64,000 nucleotides of DNA from Acidobacteriota bacterium (GTDB lineage Bacteria > Acidobacteriota > UBA6911). Position numbers and translations under genes: made by a program. A model generated the notes under the pieces. The model saw only the letters and a list, made by a program, of their open reading frames with translations. It ran no database searches and was not told the origin of the DNA. The DNA is taken from contig JAAYCX010000012.1 in assembly GCA_012729555.1 (NCBI GenBank), forward strand, positions 22,519-86,518, written 5' to 3'. Below, piece by piece: positions 34,035-45,000 of this stretch. How positions within the stretch are numbered: the first letter of the stretch is position 1; each line of letters begins with the position of its first letter.

Positions 34035-35219
34035 ATGGACGGGGAAGAGATGCCGAGCACGTTCACGCTCCGGATCGAACGGCTGGTCTACGGCGGTGAC
34101 GGCCTGGGCCGGCACGAGGGGAAGGTGGTCTTCGTCCCCTTCTCGGCCCCGGGGGACACCCTGCTGGTGCGGCCGGTCGAGGAGAAGAAAAACTTTGTCC
34201 GCGCCTCCGCCGTGCGGGTCCTGGATCCCGGGCCGGGGCGGACGGACCCCGCCTGTCCCCATTTCGGCGCCTGCGGGGGATGTCACTGGCAGCATCTCGA
34301 ATATGCCCAGCAGGTGGAAGCCAAACGGGGGATCCTCGAGGAGCTGCTGCACCATAAATTTCCAGAAACCTCCGGACTGCCTGTCTCCATGAAGCCCTCC
34401 CCCCGGCCGTTCGGATACCGATCCCGGGCCAGGATGCGGTTCGCCAGGATCGGGGCCGATGCCGCCGTCGGTTTCTTCCGGGGCGGTTCGCACACCGTCC
34501 TGGATATCGATCACTGCCCCCTCTTCCGGCCTTCGCTGAACGAGGCCCTCAAAGCGCTGCGGGTGCGCCTCGGGAGCCCCGGAGCCGGACGGGAGGCCGG
34601 GGAGATCGACATCGCCTGCTCGGAACAGGAGGGCTCCTGGGCCGCCGGTCCGGGGGGGACGCTGCGGCGCCAGGTCGGCGGATTCACCTTCCGGCTGACG
34701 CCCGACGTCTTCTTCCAGGCCAACGATTTCCTGGTGGAGGACCTGGCCGGGGCGGTGGCCGCCGCCGCGCGGAATTGCGACCCGGCCGCGGCGCTCGATC
34801 TTTTCGCCGGGGTCGGCCTCCTGTCGCTCCCCCTGGCGCGCACCTTCCGAAAAGGGGTCGCCGTCGAGGGTTCTCCGTCCGCCTGCCGGCTGCTGCGGTC
34901 CAACGTCGCCGAGGCCGGCTTCGGTCATCTCCAGACGGTGTGCGCCGATGTCGCCGAATGGATGCAGGGGACGGAGCAGCGCGATTTCGGCCTGGTCGTC
35001 CTCGACCCTCCGCGCTCCGGCGCCGGGGAACGGGTCATGGAGCAGCTCCGCCGGTGGCGCCCCGCCAGAATCGTGTACGTCTCCTGCGATCCCCAGACCC
35101 TCTGCCGCGACCTGGCCCGCCTCGTCCCCGATCCCTACCGGATCGAATCGGTGGAGGGGCTCGACCTGTTTCCCCAGAGCTATCACTTCGAAACCGTCGT
35201 CCGCCTCGCGAGGGTGTAG
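34035..35219 (+). CDS. 23S rRNA (uracil-5-)-methyltransferase, RlmD/RumA family
   Basis: 394 residues. SAM-dependent methylation of a uracil C5 in 23S rRNA (or tRNA in relatives). An N-terminal TRAM domain is at 8-62 (FTLRIERLVYGGDGLGRHEG). A [4Fe-4S] site has C74, C80 and C83 (ACPHFGACGGCHW) plus C161 (DHCPLF). The methyltransferase core has LDLFAGVGLLSLPLA, VVLDPPRSGAGERV and the catalytic Cys in VSCDPQTLCRDLA. GGGAGG precedes the ATG. The exact target base cannot be fixed, so no rlm symbol is given. Confidence 0.9.
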   Translation: MDGEEMPSTFTLRIERLVYGGDGLGRHEGKVVFVPFSAPGDTLLVRPVEEKKNFVRASAVRVLDPGPGRTDPACPHFGACGGCHWQHLEYAQQVEAKRGILEELLHHKFPETSGLPVSMKPSPRPFGYRSRARMRFARIGADAAVGFFRGGSHTVLDIDHCPLFRPSLNEALKALRVRLGSPGAGREAGEIDIACSEQEGSWAAGPGGTLRRQVGGFTFRLTPDVFFQANDFLVEDLAGAVAAAARNCDPAAALDLFAGVGLLSLPLARTFRKGVAVEGSPSACRLLRSNVAEAGFGHLQTVCADVAEWMQGTEQRDFGLVVLDPPRSGAGERVMEQLRRWRPARIVYVSCDPQTLCRDLARLVPDPYRIESVEGLDLFPQSYHFETVVRLARV

Positions 35220-35299
35220 CCACGCCGGATCCGGACCCCCTCCAATCCCCGCACCCCGCCCTCCCCTCCCCCATTGCCCGCGCTCACTCCGCCCGCCCC

Positions 35300-37960
35300 A
35301 TGGCGGCCGTGGCCCTTTCCTTCTCCCTCGGGATTCTCCTGGCCGGGGCCTTCCGGGACCACGCCTTCGGCGGGATCCTCGCGGCGGGCCTCATGCTGGC
35401 CGCCGCCTCGGGCCTGGCCCTCCACCGCGGCCTGCAGGGCCGGGCCCTGGCGCTCGGGTTGGCGGCCGTGGCGGCGGCGGGATTCCTGGCGGCCGCGGCG
35501 CATCGCGATGGGGTCCCGCGCGCCCACCTCCGGCACGCCCTCGCCCGGGGGGACTTTCCCCTGGACGAACCCTCCGCCTTCGACGCCTGCGTCGTCGACG
35601 ACGGACGGATCCGGGGCGGGGAAAGCGTGCACACGCTCCGCCTGCTCGCCCGGCGCCGGGGAGCGGGATGGATCCCGTGCCGGGGGATGGGAATTCTGCG
35701 CGTCACCCATCCCGGGGCGCGGGGTGAGAGCGGGAGGACGCCCCTGCTCGCACGGGGGGACCGGGTCAGGGGGTGGGGCGTCTGGCGGCGGCCCCGCAAT
35801 TTCGAAAACCCGGGGTCGGAGGACCGGGTCGCCCGGCTGGCCCGGCGCGGAGTCTGGATCGTCGGCAGAACCAAATCACCCCGGCTGCTGGAAATCGAGC
35901 CGGGGGGGTGCTCCGGCCCGGTGACCGATCTCGCCGGGCGTGCGCGCACGCGCGTGCGGAAGGCCTTCCGGCCCCTCGCCGACCGGGGGAAGGGGGTGGA
36001 AGCCGCGATCCTGGCCAGCCTGACGATAGGAGACTACACGGAGCTGACCGCTCCTGTCAGCGAGGCCTTCAGAAACTCGGGAACGCTTCACGTCCTGGTG
36101 GTGTCCGGCCTTCATGTCGCCTGGATCGCGGGGGTTCTCCTCTGCCTGGCCCGGCGCGCCCGGCTCCCGGAACGCCTCCGCTACCTGACGGCGGGCACGG
36201 CCATCCTGGCCTATACGGTGATCGTCGGCTTCCAGGCGAGCATCACCCGCTGTTTCTGGGTGTTTGCGCTCTACCTGCTCGGGCGCATGCTCCTGCGGCA
36301 CGCCGATTCGGTCAACCTCCTTTTCGCCGCGGCCCTCATCCTGCTGGCGGCCAACCCGGACTGGCTGTTCGAAATCGGTTTCCAGCTCTCTTTCCTTTCG
36401 GTCCTGGCCATCGTGATGACCGCGTCCCCCCTCATCGAAGAGTGCTGGCACCCCGTCTGCGCGCCCGCGCGGCACACGGGCGAAGCGGAGCGCCTCTTCC
36501 TCCGGCCGGGCCGGTGGCACCGCCTCGGGCGGCGCCTGCGTTTCGGGCTCGAACTGACCGCCGAGGCCATGGCCGACCGGGTTTCCCCCGCCGCCGCGCG
36601 GGCGTTTCAATGGGTCTGCCGCCATGCGGCCGGCGCCGTGGCGGCGGCGGGGAGCCTGGTTCTCCTATCGCTGGCGGTCGAACTGTGGATCGGACTCCTG
36701 CTGGCCCACAACTACAACCGCATCAGCTGGATCGGGCCACTGGCCAACGTGGTCATGGTTCCGCTCTCCTCCCTGACCCTTGCCGCCGGCCTCGGGGCCG
36801 CCCTGGCCCCCGGAGGGCCCGGGGCGGCCCTCGTGCCGATCGCCGGAAAATGCGCCGCCCTCCTCCTCGCCTGCGCCCGCGGCGCGGCCGCGGTCCCCGG
36901 CGCCTGGCAGCGATGCCCGACCCCGCCGGCCGCCTGGGTGTGGGGGGGGATCGGCCTCCTTTTCCTCTGGTACTTCCTCGGGTGGCGCAGGCGCTGGGTC
37001 CCGGCGGCCCTCATGGCCGCCCTTCTCCTGGTCCCGGCCACGGCCCCGACCCCCCTCGTGCAGTCCACCCTCGACCGGTTCCGGCCCCGGCCCGCGCTGG
37101 CCGGACGGGGGGACGGGGGGGACTCCGGCCCGGTCCTGGGCTTCACCTTCCTGGATGTCGGCGAAGGGGATGCGATCGTCATCCGTTTTCCCGACGGCGG
37201 CCTGTGGCTCCTGGACGCGGGGGGCCTCGTCCTCCCCCCGGCGGAGGAGGAGAGCGGGGAGGGGTTCGACATCGGCGAAGCGGTCGTAAGCCGCTACCTC
37301 TGGCACCGGTGGATCCTCCGGCCGGAGAGGGTTCTCCTGTCGCACGCGGATTTGGATCACGCCGGAGGGGTCCCCGCGGTCCTGTCGAACTTCGCCGTCC
37401 GCGCATTCGGCTGCGCTCCCGCGCGGGGGGATGCGCGCATCCTGGCCAGGATCCTCGCGGCCGCGGATCGAAAAGGGATCCCCGTGACCCGGGTGGGCCG
37501 GGGGGCCGTGCTCGACCGGGGCGCGGTCCGCATCCGGGTCCTCCACCCGGTCCGGGAGGGCGCGCCGACGGCGGCCAACGACCGCTCGCTCGTGATCCGC
37601 TTCGCCTACGGCCGCTTTTCGGCCCTGCTGACGGGCGACCTCGAAAAACACGGGGAGAAGGAGCTCCTGGCGCGCGGCTTCCCCCTCGAGAGCCTTCTTC
37701 TGAAGGTCGCGCACCACGGCAGCCGGTCGGCCACCTCGGATACGTTTCTGGAAAGCTCCTCGCCGCGCTGGGCCGTCATCTCCGCGGGGAGCCGCAACCC
37801 GTTCGGCCATCCCTCCCCGGAGGTGCTGAAGCGCCTCGAACGGCACCGCGCCCGGGTCCTCGTCACGGCGGAGCTGGGGGCCGTCACCTTCGAGACCGAC
37901 GGCGTCCGCTACGCGATCTCGAGCCACGTCCGGGGCGTTCTGGAACGGGGCACGCTGTGA
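35300..37960 (+). CDS. comEC: ComEC/Rec2 DNA-uptake channel
   Basis: 886 residues. The inner-membrane channel for transforming DNA. An N-terminal DUF4131-type part with membrane helices (1-70) and an OB-like soluble segment come first. The Competence domain follows (about 230-560: LHVLVVSGLHVAWIAGVLL, NLLFAAALILLAANPDWLFE, GFQLSFLSVLAIV). The C-terminal metallo-beta-lactamase-like domain is at about 610-880 (LDVGEGDAIVIRFPDGG, LLSHADLDHAGGVP, LKVAHHGSRSATSDTFL). The ATG at 35300 is the first in-frame start after rlmD; the frame is open further upstream inside rlmD but non-homologous. An extra hydrophilic segment lies near 380-440. Confidence 0.9.
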   Translation: MAAVALSFSLGILLAGAFRDHAFGGILAAGLMLAAASGLALHRGLQGRALALGLAAVAAAGFLAAAAHRDGVPRAHLRHALARGDFPLDEPSAFDACVVDDGRIRGGESVHTLRLLARRRGAGWIPCRGMGILRVTHPGARGESGRTPLLARGDRVRGWGVWRRPRNFENPGSEDRVARLARRGVWIVGRTKSPRLLEIEPGGCSGPVTDLAGRARTRVRKAFRPLADRGKGVEAAILASLTIGDYTELTAPVSEAFRNSGTLHVLVVSGLHVAWIAGVLLCLARRARLPERLRYLTAGTAILAYTVIVGFQASITRCFWVFALYLLGRMLLRHADSVNLLFAAALILLAANPDWLFEIGFQLSFLSVLAIVMTASPLIEECWHPVCAPARHTGEAERLFLRPGRWHRLGRRLRFGLELTAEAMADRVSPAAARAFQWVCRHAAGAVAAAGSLVLLSLAVELWIGLLLAHNYNRISWIGPLANVVMVPLSSLTLAAGLGAALAPGGPGAALVPIAGKCAALLLACARGAAAVPGAWQRCPTPPAAWVWGGIGLLFLWYFLGWRRRWVPAALMAALLLVPATAPTPLVQSTLDRFRPRPALAGRGDGGDSGPVLGFTFLDVGEGDAIVIRFPDGGLWLLDAGGLVLPPAEEESGEGFDIGEAVVSRYLWHRWILRPERVLLSHADLDHAGGVPAVLSNFAVRAFGCAPARGDARILARILAAADRKGIPVTRVGRGAVLDRGAVRIRVLHPVREGAPTAANDRSLVIRFAYGRFSALLTGDLEKHGEKELLARGFPLESLLLKVAHHGSRSATSDTFLESSSPRWAVISAGSRNPFGHPSPEVLKRLERHRARVLVTAELGAVTFETDGVRYAISSHVRGVLERGTL

Positions 37961-37971
37961 CGGCCGCCCTC

Positions 37972-38967
37972 TCACTCCCGCCGGTAGGACATGAGGGTCT
38001 TCATGTACTGGGCGCGCTCGAAGGCGGCCGGGTCGGAACAGTACTTCTGGCTCATCGACCCCTGCAACTGCCGCACCGACTGGTAGTCGTGCTCCGCCAT
38101 CCAGTTGCTCATGTCGGTCTCGATCTGCCGCAGGGCGTCCACCCCCCGGGTCAACAGCACCGAACAGAGCATGGTGACATCGGCCCCCGCCATCAGCATC
38201 TTGAGGACGTCCTGGGCCGAGTGGATCCCGCTGGTGGCCGCCAGATCGGCTTTCACCCGGCTGTAGAGTATGGCCACCCACCGCAGCGGCAGGCGCATGT
38301 CCTGCGGGGTGCTGAGGTTGATGCGCGGCCGCACCTCGAGGTTTTCCAGGTCGATGTCGGGCTGGTAAAAGCGGTTGAAGAGGACCAGGGCGTCCGCCCC
38401 CTCCCGGTCCAGCCGCTTGGCCATGTGGGCCATGTTGCTGAAAAAGGGGTGCAGCTTGATGGCCACCGGCAGATGGACCACCGATTTCACCCCCTTGAGG
38501 ATGTCGATGCACGATTGCTCCACCTCGGCGCCGTTGCGGTCCATTTCCGTGGGCACGGAGTAGACGTTCAGCTCGAGCGCATCGGCCCCCGCCTGTTCGA
38601 TCTGCCGCGCGAAATCGACCCACCCGCCCAGGGCCGCGCCGTTCAGGCTGCCGATGATGGGGATCTTCACCGACTCCTTCGCCTTGCGGATCTTGTCGAG
38701 GTACTCCTCGGGACCGGTGGCGAACTGGGCGGGCTCGGGGAAAAAGGAAAGGGCCTCGGGAAAGCTGTCCGTACCGTACATCCTATGGTACTCGACCGCC
38801 TCCTGCTCGCCCCTCACCTGCTCTTCGAAAACCGAATGCAGCACCACGGCCGCGGCGCCGGCGTCCTCCAGGCGCTTGATGGAGTCCACGTCCTCCGAAA
38901 GGGGGGAGGCGGAGGGGACCAGGGGCGTTCTCAAATTCAATCCCAGGTATCGGGCACTCAGATCCAT
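37972..38967 (-). CDS. Dihydroorotate dehydrogenase-like flavoprotein
   Basis: 331 residues. A TIM-barrel FMN protein of the DHOD-like family (MDLSARYLGLNLRTPLVPSA, IPIIGSLNGAALGGWVDFAR, ALELNVYSVPT, VAIKLHPFFSNM, ATSGIHSAQDVLKMLMAGAD). Annotated relatives are called dihydroorotate dehydrogenase-like, often without pyrimidine genes nearby; a true PyrD role is doubtful here since no pyr genes surround it. GGAG lies 9 bases before the ATG. It follows the acyl-CoA synthetase gene on the same strand with 80 bases between. Confidence 0.85.
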   Translation of the reverse strand: MDLSARYLGLNLRTPLVPSASPLSEDVDSIKRLEDAGAAAVVLHSVFEEQVRGEQEAVEYHRMYGTDSFPEALSFFPEPAQFATGPEEYLDKIRKAKESVKIPIIGSLNGAALGGWVDFARQIEQAGADALELNVYSVPTEMDRNGAEVEQSCIDILKGVKSVVHLPVAIKLHPFFSNMAHMAKRLDREGADALVLFNRFYQPDIDLENLEVRPRINLSTPQDMRLPLRWVAILYSRVKADLAATSGIHSAQDVLKMLMAGADVTMLCSVLLTRGVDALRQIETDMSNWMAEHDYQSVRQLQGSMSQKYCSDPAAFERAQYMKTLMSYRRE

Positions 38968-39047
38968 ATCGAATTCTCCGGCGCAAAAGTAAAAGTCCGT
39001 TCACGACAGTGTTACCCCGGATCCGCACCCGCGGTCCGGATGCATCC

Positions 39048-41804
39048 CTACAGTTCCCGCTCGGCCCGGACGACCCCTTCTTCCGCGCAATACAGGCGCC
39101 GGAAACCGAGCTTGTCGCACACCCGCAGCATGTCCCGGTTCTCCGGGAGGATCTCACCGTACACACGTTCGAGTTTCTCCGCGCGCCCGACTTCCAGCAG
39201 CCGCTTGAGCAGCTCGTGGCCCAGCCCGCGGTGGTGCCACTGGTCGCTGACGAGGATGGCAAATTCCCCGTCCCGGGTCCCGGGGACCTTGATCAGCCGG
39301 CCGATGGCGATGATGTCCTCCCCGGCGGGCCCCTTGTTCAGAATGACCAGGGCGATCTCGCGCCCGTAGTCGATGAAACAGATGCGGGTGAGCTGTTCGT
39401 GCGCGATGCGCTGAGCCAGGCGCAGGTTGTGAAAATAGCGGAGATAGACGCTCCGTTCCGAAAGGGTCTCGTGAAACCGGACCATCAACGGCTCGTCCTC
39501 CGGCCGGATCGGCCGAATGGTGACGGCGGTGCCGTCCGGCATGGTCCAGGGAAAGACATAGCGGGTCGGATAGGGGCGGATCGCCAGCCGGGGGAGCGAT
39601 TCCGGGGGCGTCAGCGCCTCGTGCACGATGATGCTCGCGTCCAGGGCCAGGGTCCGGTCGGCGCCGACCAGCAGCGGGTTGATATCGATTTCCCGGATCC
39701 AGCGCTGTTCCACCACCAGCAGGCTGAACAGGACCAGCAGCTGCTCGAGCGCCTGCAGGTCGATGTCGGGCCGCTTTTTCATCGCCTCGTAAACCCTCGT
39801 CTGCTCCATGAGCCGCCGCGCCAGCGTCATGTTGAGCGGCGGGAGGGCCAGCGCCCGGTCCCGGTAAATCTCCAGCTGCCTCCCCCCGGAGCCGAACATC
39901 AGCACCGGGCCGAACTGTGGATCGAGAAAGCTCCCGATGATGAGGTCGAACCCGTCGGAGCGGATCATCGGCTGTACGGTGACCCCCTGGAAGTGATCGG
40001 GGCCGTAACGGTCGAGGACCGTCTCCCGGATCCCCTGGAACGCCCGGCGCACGGCCGCCGCATCCCCGAGATTGAGCCGCACGCCCCCGGCCTGGTGCTT
40101 GTGCGCGATCCGGTCGGAGGCGAGCTTGAGCACCACGGGGTACCCGATCTCCCCGGCCAGCCGGACCGCATCCTCCTCCGCCGTCGTCATGCGCGTTTCC
40201 ACGGAGGGGATGGCGTAGGCCTCCAGGATCTTCTTGGATTCGAATTCATTCAGCAGCGTCCGCCCCGCCTCCCGCGCCGCGCGGACCCTCTCCTCCGCCA
40301 GCGTCCGGTCCCTCACCTCGTCCAGGGAGGGGGTGAGCATGGGCGTTTCGTACAGGCCGCGCAGGTTGTAGGTATAGCGCCACATGTAATTGAACGCCCG
40401 CACGGCGGTATCCGGGTAGGGGAAGGTGGGGATGTTGTTCCGGTTCAGGATGGCCTCGCCCGCCGCCACGGCCGCCCCCCCCATCCAGCTGGCCAGGATC
40501 GGCTTGTCGCCCAGCCGCGCCAGCGGCCTCAGCTGCTCCGCGGTCCGGGTGGAATCCGTGCCGGCCTGGGGCGCCAGGATGACCAGGACGCCGTCGCTGC
40601 CGGGATCCTTGGCGGCGATTTCCACCGCGCTCTGGTAGCGCTCAGGGGAGGCGTCGCCGAGGATGTCGACGGGGTTGATGTGGCTCCAGTATTCGGGCAG
40701 AAGCCGGTCGAGTTCCTCCACCGATTCCGCCCCCAGGGAGGCCAGCTCCCCCCCCCCGCTGATGAGGGCGTCGGTGGCCATCACCCCCAGCCCCCCGGCG
40801 TTGGTGACGATGGCCAGGCGCGGCCCCCTCGGTTTGGGCTGCTTGGCCAGGACCTCCGCCATGTAAAAAAGGTCGGAGATGTTGTTGACCCGCAGCACGC
40901 CCCCGCGGCGAAAGACCGCGTCCAGGACATCATCGGCCCCGGCCAGGGAACCGGTGTGCGATGCGGCGGCGCGCACGCTCGGCTCCGTCCTCCCCCCCTT
41001 GATGAGGATGATGGGTTTGGTAAGGGCCACCTCCCGGGCGGCGCTGAGAAAGGCGCGCGCATCCCCGATCGATTCCATGTAGATCAGGATGCTGCGGGTC
41101 CGCTGGTCCTCGCCGAGGTAATCGATCAGATCCCCCCACCCGACATCGAGCATCGATCCGACGGAAATGAAGGAACTGAAGCCCACCATTTCCCGCAGGC
41201 TCCAGTCGAGCACGGCGGTGCACAGGGCGCTGCTCTGGCTGAGGAAGGCCACGTTCCCCGCCCTCGCCATGCCGCCGGCGTAGGTGGCGTTCAGCCCGGT
41301 CAGCGGGCTCATGACCCCCAGGCAGTTGGGGCCGATGATGCGCAGCGTCCCGCGCCGGGCGTTGGCCAGGATCGTCTCCTCGATTTTCAGGCCGGCGGGC
41401 CCGGTCTCCTTGAAGCCGGCGGAAAGGATGACGGCCGCCTTGACCCCGGCCTCCACGCATTCGGCGACCAGGTCGGGGACCGATTCGGCCGGGGTCGCCA
41501 CCACGGCCAGGTCCACCTTTTCCGGGACCGCGGAGAGGGCGGGGTACGCCTTGATCCCCAGGACGCTCGCGTGCTCGGGGTTGACGGGAAAGACGGTGCC
41601 GCCGAACGGGTTGGTCACCAGGTTCCACAGCACCGCCCTGCCGATGCTGTCGGCGCTTTCGGTGGCGCCGAGGACCGCGACGGTGCGAGGGGAGAAAAAA
41701 GCCCCGAGCGGCTGTTCATGGCGATGGAGCATGCTGCTGGAGAGATCGGTGCGCGGGGGGACGGGACGGGTGAGGTCCGGTCCTGCAGGGCTCTCTGGAA
41801 TCAT
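39048..41804 (-). CDS. ADP-forming acyl-CoA synthetase-like protein fused to GNAT acetyltransferase (PatZ/Pka type)
   Basis: 918 residues. Order: CoA-binding domain (about 25-150, [20 protein letters not shown]), succinyl-CoA ligase-like domains (to about 440), ATP-grasp domain (about 460-690, [17 protein letters not shown] [20 protein letters not shown]) and a C-terminal GNAT domain (about 720-900, [33 protein letters not shown]). This is the architecture of PatZ/Pka protein lysine acetyltransferases, which acetylate acetyl-CoA synthetase and other proteins; the synthetase part is often inactive. The conserved phospho-His is present or not cannot be judged without alignment. I start at ATG 41804 (GAGG 7 bases upstream); a longer frame adds 19 unlikely residues. 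Confidence 0.88.
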   Translation of the reverse strand: MIPESPAGPDLTRPVPPRTDLSSSMLHRHEQPLGAFFSPRTVAVLGATESADSIGRAVLWNLVTNPFGGTVFPVNPEHASVLGIKAYPALSAVPEKVDLAVVATPAESVPDLVAECVEAGVKAAVILSAGFKETGPAGLKIEETILANARRGTLRIIGPNCLGVMSPLTGLNATYAGGMARAGNVAFLSQSSALCTAVLDWSLREMVGFSSFISVGSMLDVGWGDLIDYLGEDQRTRSILIYMESIGDARAFLSAAREVALTKPIILIKGGRTEPSVRAAASHTGSLAGADDVLDAVFRRGGVLRVNNISDLFYMAEVLAKQPKPRGPRLAIVTNAGGLGVMATDALISGGGELASLGAESVEELDRLLPEYWSHINPVDILGDASPERYQSAVEIAAKDPGSDGVLVILAPQAGTDSTRTAEQLRPLARLGDKPILASWMGGAAVAAGEAILNRNNIPTFPYPDTAVRAFNYMWRYTYNLRGLYETPMLTPSLDEVRDRTLAEERVRAAREAGRTLLNEFESKKILEAYAIPSVETRMTTAEEDAVRLAGEIGYPVVLKLASDRIAHKHQAGGVRLNLGDAAAVRRAFQGIRETVLDRYGPDHFQGVTVQPMIRSDGFDLIIGSFLDPQFGPVLMFGSGGRQLEIYRDRALALPPLNMTLARRLMEQTRVYEAMKKRPDIDLQALEQLLVLFSLLVVEQRWIREIDINPLLVGADRTLALDASIIVHEALTPPESLPRLAIRPYPTRYVFPWTMPDGTAVTIRPIRPEDEPLMVRFHETLSERSVYLRYFHNLRLAQRIAHEQLTRICFIDYGREIALVILNKGPAGEDIIAIGRLIKVPGTRDGEFAILVSDQWHHRGLGHELLKRLLEVGRAEKLERVYGEILPENRDMLRVCDKLGFRRLYCAEEGVVRAEREL

Positions 41805-41969
41805 GCGCAACCTCGGGATATGGATACCGTTACCGGATCCCCGGCGACCTGAAAGCGTCACGGGGATTGTATCAGGCCCCGGGGCCCTTTATCCACCACT
41901 GTATCCCAACGCCCCCGGCAGGCACAACCGCCGCCGGCTCCCCGGCGGGACCGGGGCCGCATTTACCGG

Positions 41970-41998
41970 TTGATTCTGCCTTCCACCTCGGTAAGAAT
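41970..41998 (+). promoter_or_regulatory. Promoter for tex, positioned for a leaderless mRNA
   Basis: TTGATT (41970-41975), then TAAGAA/AAGAAT (41992-41998) with 16-17 bases between. Transcription would begin at about 42004-42006, i.e. at the ATG (42006). No Shine-Dalgarno precedes the ATG. Confidence 0.45.
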
Positions 41999-42005
41999 AG
42001 CGCGC

Positions 42006-45000
42006 ATGGATGCTGCGATCATAGGTAGAATTGCCCTGGAAACCGCGATACCCGAAGCTTCCGTTTCGGCCGTCGTCACCCTTTTGAAAACCGGGTTCAC
42101 CGGCCCCTTCATCGTCCGCTACCGCAAGGAGGCCACCGCGGGGATGGACGAAGCGAAGGTCCGGGCCATCCAGGACCGCATGGCCCACTACCGGGGGGTG
42201 CTCGATCAGCGGGCGTCCCTGGTGAAGACCCTTTCCGAACAGGGACGGCTGACAGAGGAACTGAGGACGCAGATCGAAAGCTCCTTTTCCAGGGCCGAAC
42301 TGGCCGACCTCGAGCACCAGTTCCGCCCCCGGAAGAAGACGCGCGCCATGGAAGCGATCGAAAAGGGGCTCCAGCCCCTGGCCGAATACTTCTGGAACCA
42401 GGAGCTCGACGCCTGGAGCGCGGAGGAGCACATCGACGTTTTTGTCGATCCCTCCAAGGGCATCCTCAACCGGGAGCAGGCGCTCGAAGGGGTCGTGGAC
42501 ATCCTCGCGGAATACGTGGCGGAAAATTTCGAGCACCGCAAGAAACTGCGCGAGATGCTCTGGAGCGAGGGCCTGCTGGCATCCTCCGTGGTCCCCGCCA
42601 AGGCCGGGCAGAAGACCAAGTACGCGATGTACTACGACCGCAGGGAGCCGGTCACCACGATCCCGTCTCACAGGGTTCTGGCCATCCGCAGGGGGTGCAA
42701 GGAGGGGGTGCTCATCTCCTCCATCGAGGGAGACAACGCCAGGGCCATCGAATTCCTGGCGGCGGCCCACATCAGGGACCGGGAGTCCCTGTTCACCCCG
42801 GTGATCGAGGCGGCCGTCCGTGAAAGCTACAACCGCATCCTGCGGCCGATGATCGAGTCGGAAGTCCGGAGCCAGCTCAAGGAACGCGCCGACCGGGAAG
42901 CCATCAGGATATTCCAGGAAAACCTGGCCAATCTGCTCCTATCCCCCCCGGCCGGCCCGATCGTCGCCATGGGAGTGGATTGGGGCAAGGGAAACGAATG
43001 CAGCGTGGCCGTGATCGATGAAACCGGCAGGTTTCTGGAAGGGGCCAGGGTCCGCTTCTCCCCCGCGGCCGGGACATCCCCCGCGGCCGCGGCCGCTCCC
43101 TCCCCCGCTCCCCGAGCCGACTCACCCGCCGGACCGACCGCCGCGGTGCTGGGTGACGCCCCCGGGATCGCCAGGCTTGAAGTTTCGTCGGGGCGGGATG
43201 AAGCCCCATGCCCGCCGCCGGCCGATGCCGGGGCCGGCACCGAAACAACGGCGCCTGAGGCTGTTGATTCCAAGGCTACAGCGCCCGAGGCAGCGGCGCC
43301 TGAGACGGCCGTACCCGAAGCGGCGGCGCCTGAGACGGCCGTACCCGAAGCGGCCGCGCCTGAGACGGCCGTACCCGAGGCAGCGGCGGCGCTTGAGACG
43401 GCCGTACCCGAAGCGGCGGCGCCCGAGACGGCCGTACCCGAAGAGGCGGCGCCTGAGACGGCCGTACCCGAGGCGGCGGCGCCTGAGACGGCCGTACCCG
43501 AGGCGGCCGCGCCTGAGACGGCCGTACCCGAAGCGGCCGCGCCTGAGACGGCCGTACCCGAAGCGGCCGCGCCTGAGGCTGAGGCGCCCGAAGCGACGGC
43601 ACCCGAGGCAACCGCGCCCGAGACAGCGGCAGCCGAAGCGACGGCACCCGAGGCAACCGCGCCCGAGACAGCGGCAGCCGAAGCCGCGGAATCGGTGGGG
43701 GATGCCGGCACCGTCCTCCGGGACCTTATCGCCCGGCACAAGGTAGGGGCGGTGGCGTTCGGGACCGGGACCGGGGCGCGTGAACTGGAAAACCTCCTGA
43801 GACAGATCGTTACAGAGACGGGCTCGGACGACATCATGATCGCCAGCGTCAATGACGCCGGCATAGCCATCTACGCGTCGTCCCGCATCGCCCGTGAGGA
43901 GCTGCCCGATTCCAGCGCGTCCCTGCGCTGCGCCATGAGCCTCGCCCGGAGACTGCAGGACCCGCTCGCCGAACTGGTGAAAATCGACCCGAAGCTCATC
44001 GGTGTCGGACAGTACCAGCACGACGTGGATCAGAAGGAGCTGCACCGCGGGTTGGTCCAGACGGTCCAGTACTGCGTCAACAGCGTGGGGGTCAACCCGA
44101 ATACGGCCGGGGAGTCGCTCCTGCGCTACGTGTCGGGTCTCAACGACAAGCTCGCCCGCAAGATCGTGGGCTTCCGCAACTCCCAGGATTTTTTCAGATC
44201 GCGCGAAGGGCTCAAAACCGCGATCGGACTGGATGACGCCAGCTACCGGCAGGCGGCCGGTTTCCTCCGCATCCCGGACGGGGACCATCCGCTGGACTGC
44301 ACCGCGATTCACCCCGAGGCCTATCCGGTGGTCGAAAAGATGGCCGCGGCTCAGGGCGGGGAGATCCGGGATCTCCTGGAAAACCAGGAAAAAGTGACCT
44401 CGCTGAAGCTCGATGATTTCGTGACCGACGAAATCGGGCTCCCCACTCTCGACGACATCCGGGAAGAGCTCCTGCACCCCGGCCGGGATCCCCGCAGGGC
44501 GTTCCGGGTTCCCAAGTTCCGGTCCGATGTCCGGCAGATGTCGGACCTCCAGCCGGGCATGACGATGGAAGGGACGGTCACCAATGTCACCAATTTCGGA
44601 GCCTTCGTGGACATCGGGGTCCGCCAGGACGGGCTGGTGCACCTGAGCCAGATGTCCAACCGCTTCATCCGCGATCCGCGCGAGGCGGTGAAGGTGGGCG
44701 ACATCGTGCAGGTGAAGGTCCTTTCGGTCGAGATGGAAACCCAGAGGATAGGGCTGTCGATGAAGGCGCTCCTGGGGGGAGGACGCCGACGGCAGAAGCC
44801 GCAGCGGCGCGGGCGGAAGACGTCCCCGGCTCCGCGAGAAGGGCAGAGCCGCGGCGAGGCCGGTCCGGATTCCCGGAACCCCTCCCGCGCCGACCGACCC
44901 GGAGCCAACCGTTCGCGGGAAGCCTCCGGTCGCAGACGGGGCCCCCGGAAGCCGGAGGGTTCCCGGAAGCCGGAAAGCGCCCCTTCGGCGGAGCGGAATG

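Noticed and set aside
43290..43682. CRISPR-like array
   Set aside because: Units are contiguous with no unique spacers and encode in-frame peptide repeats.
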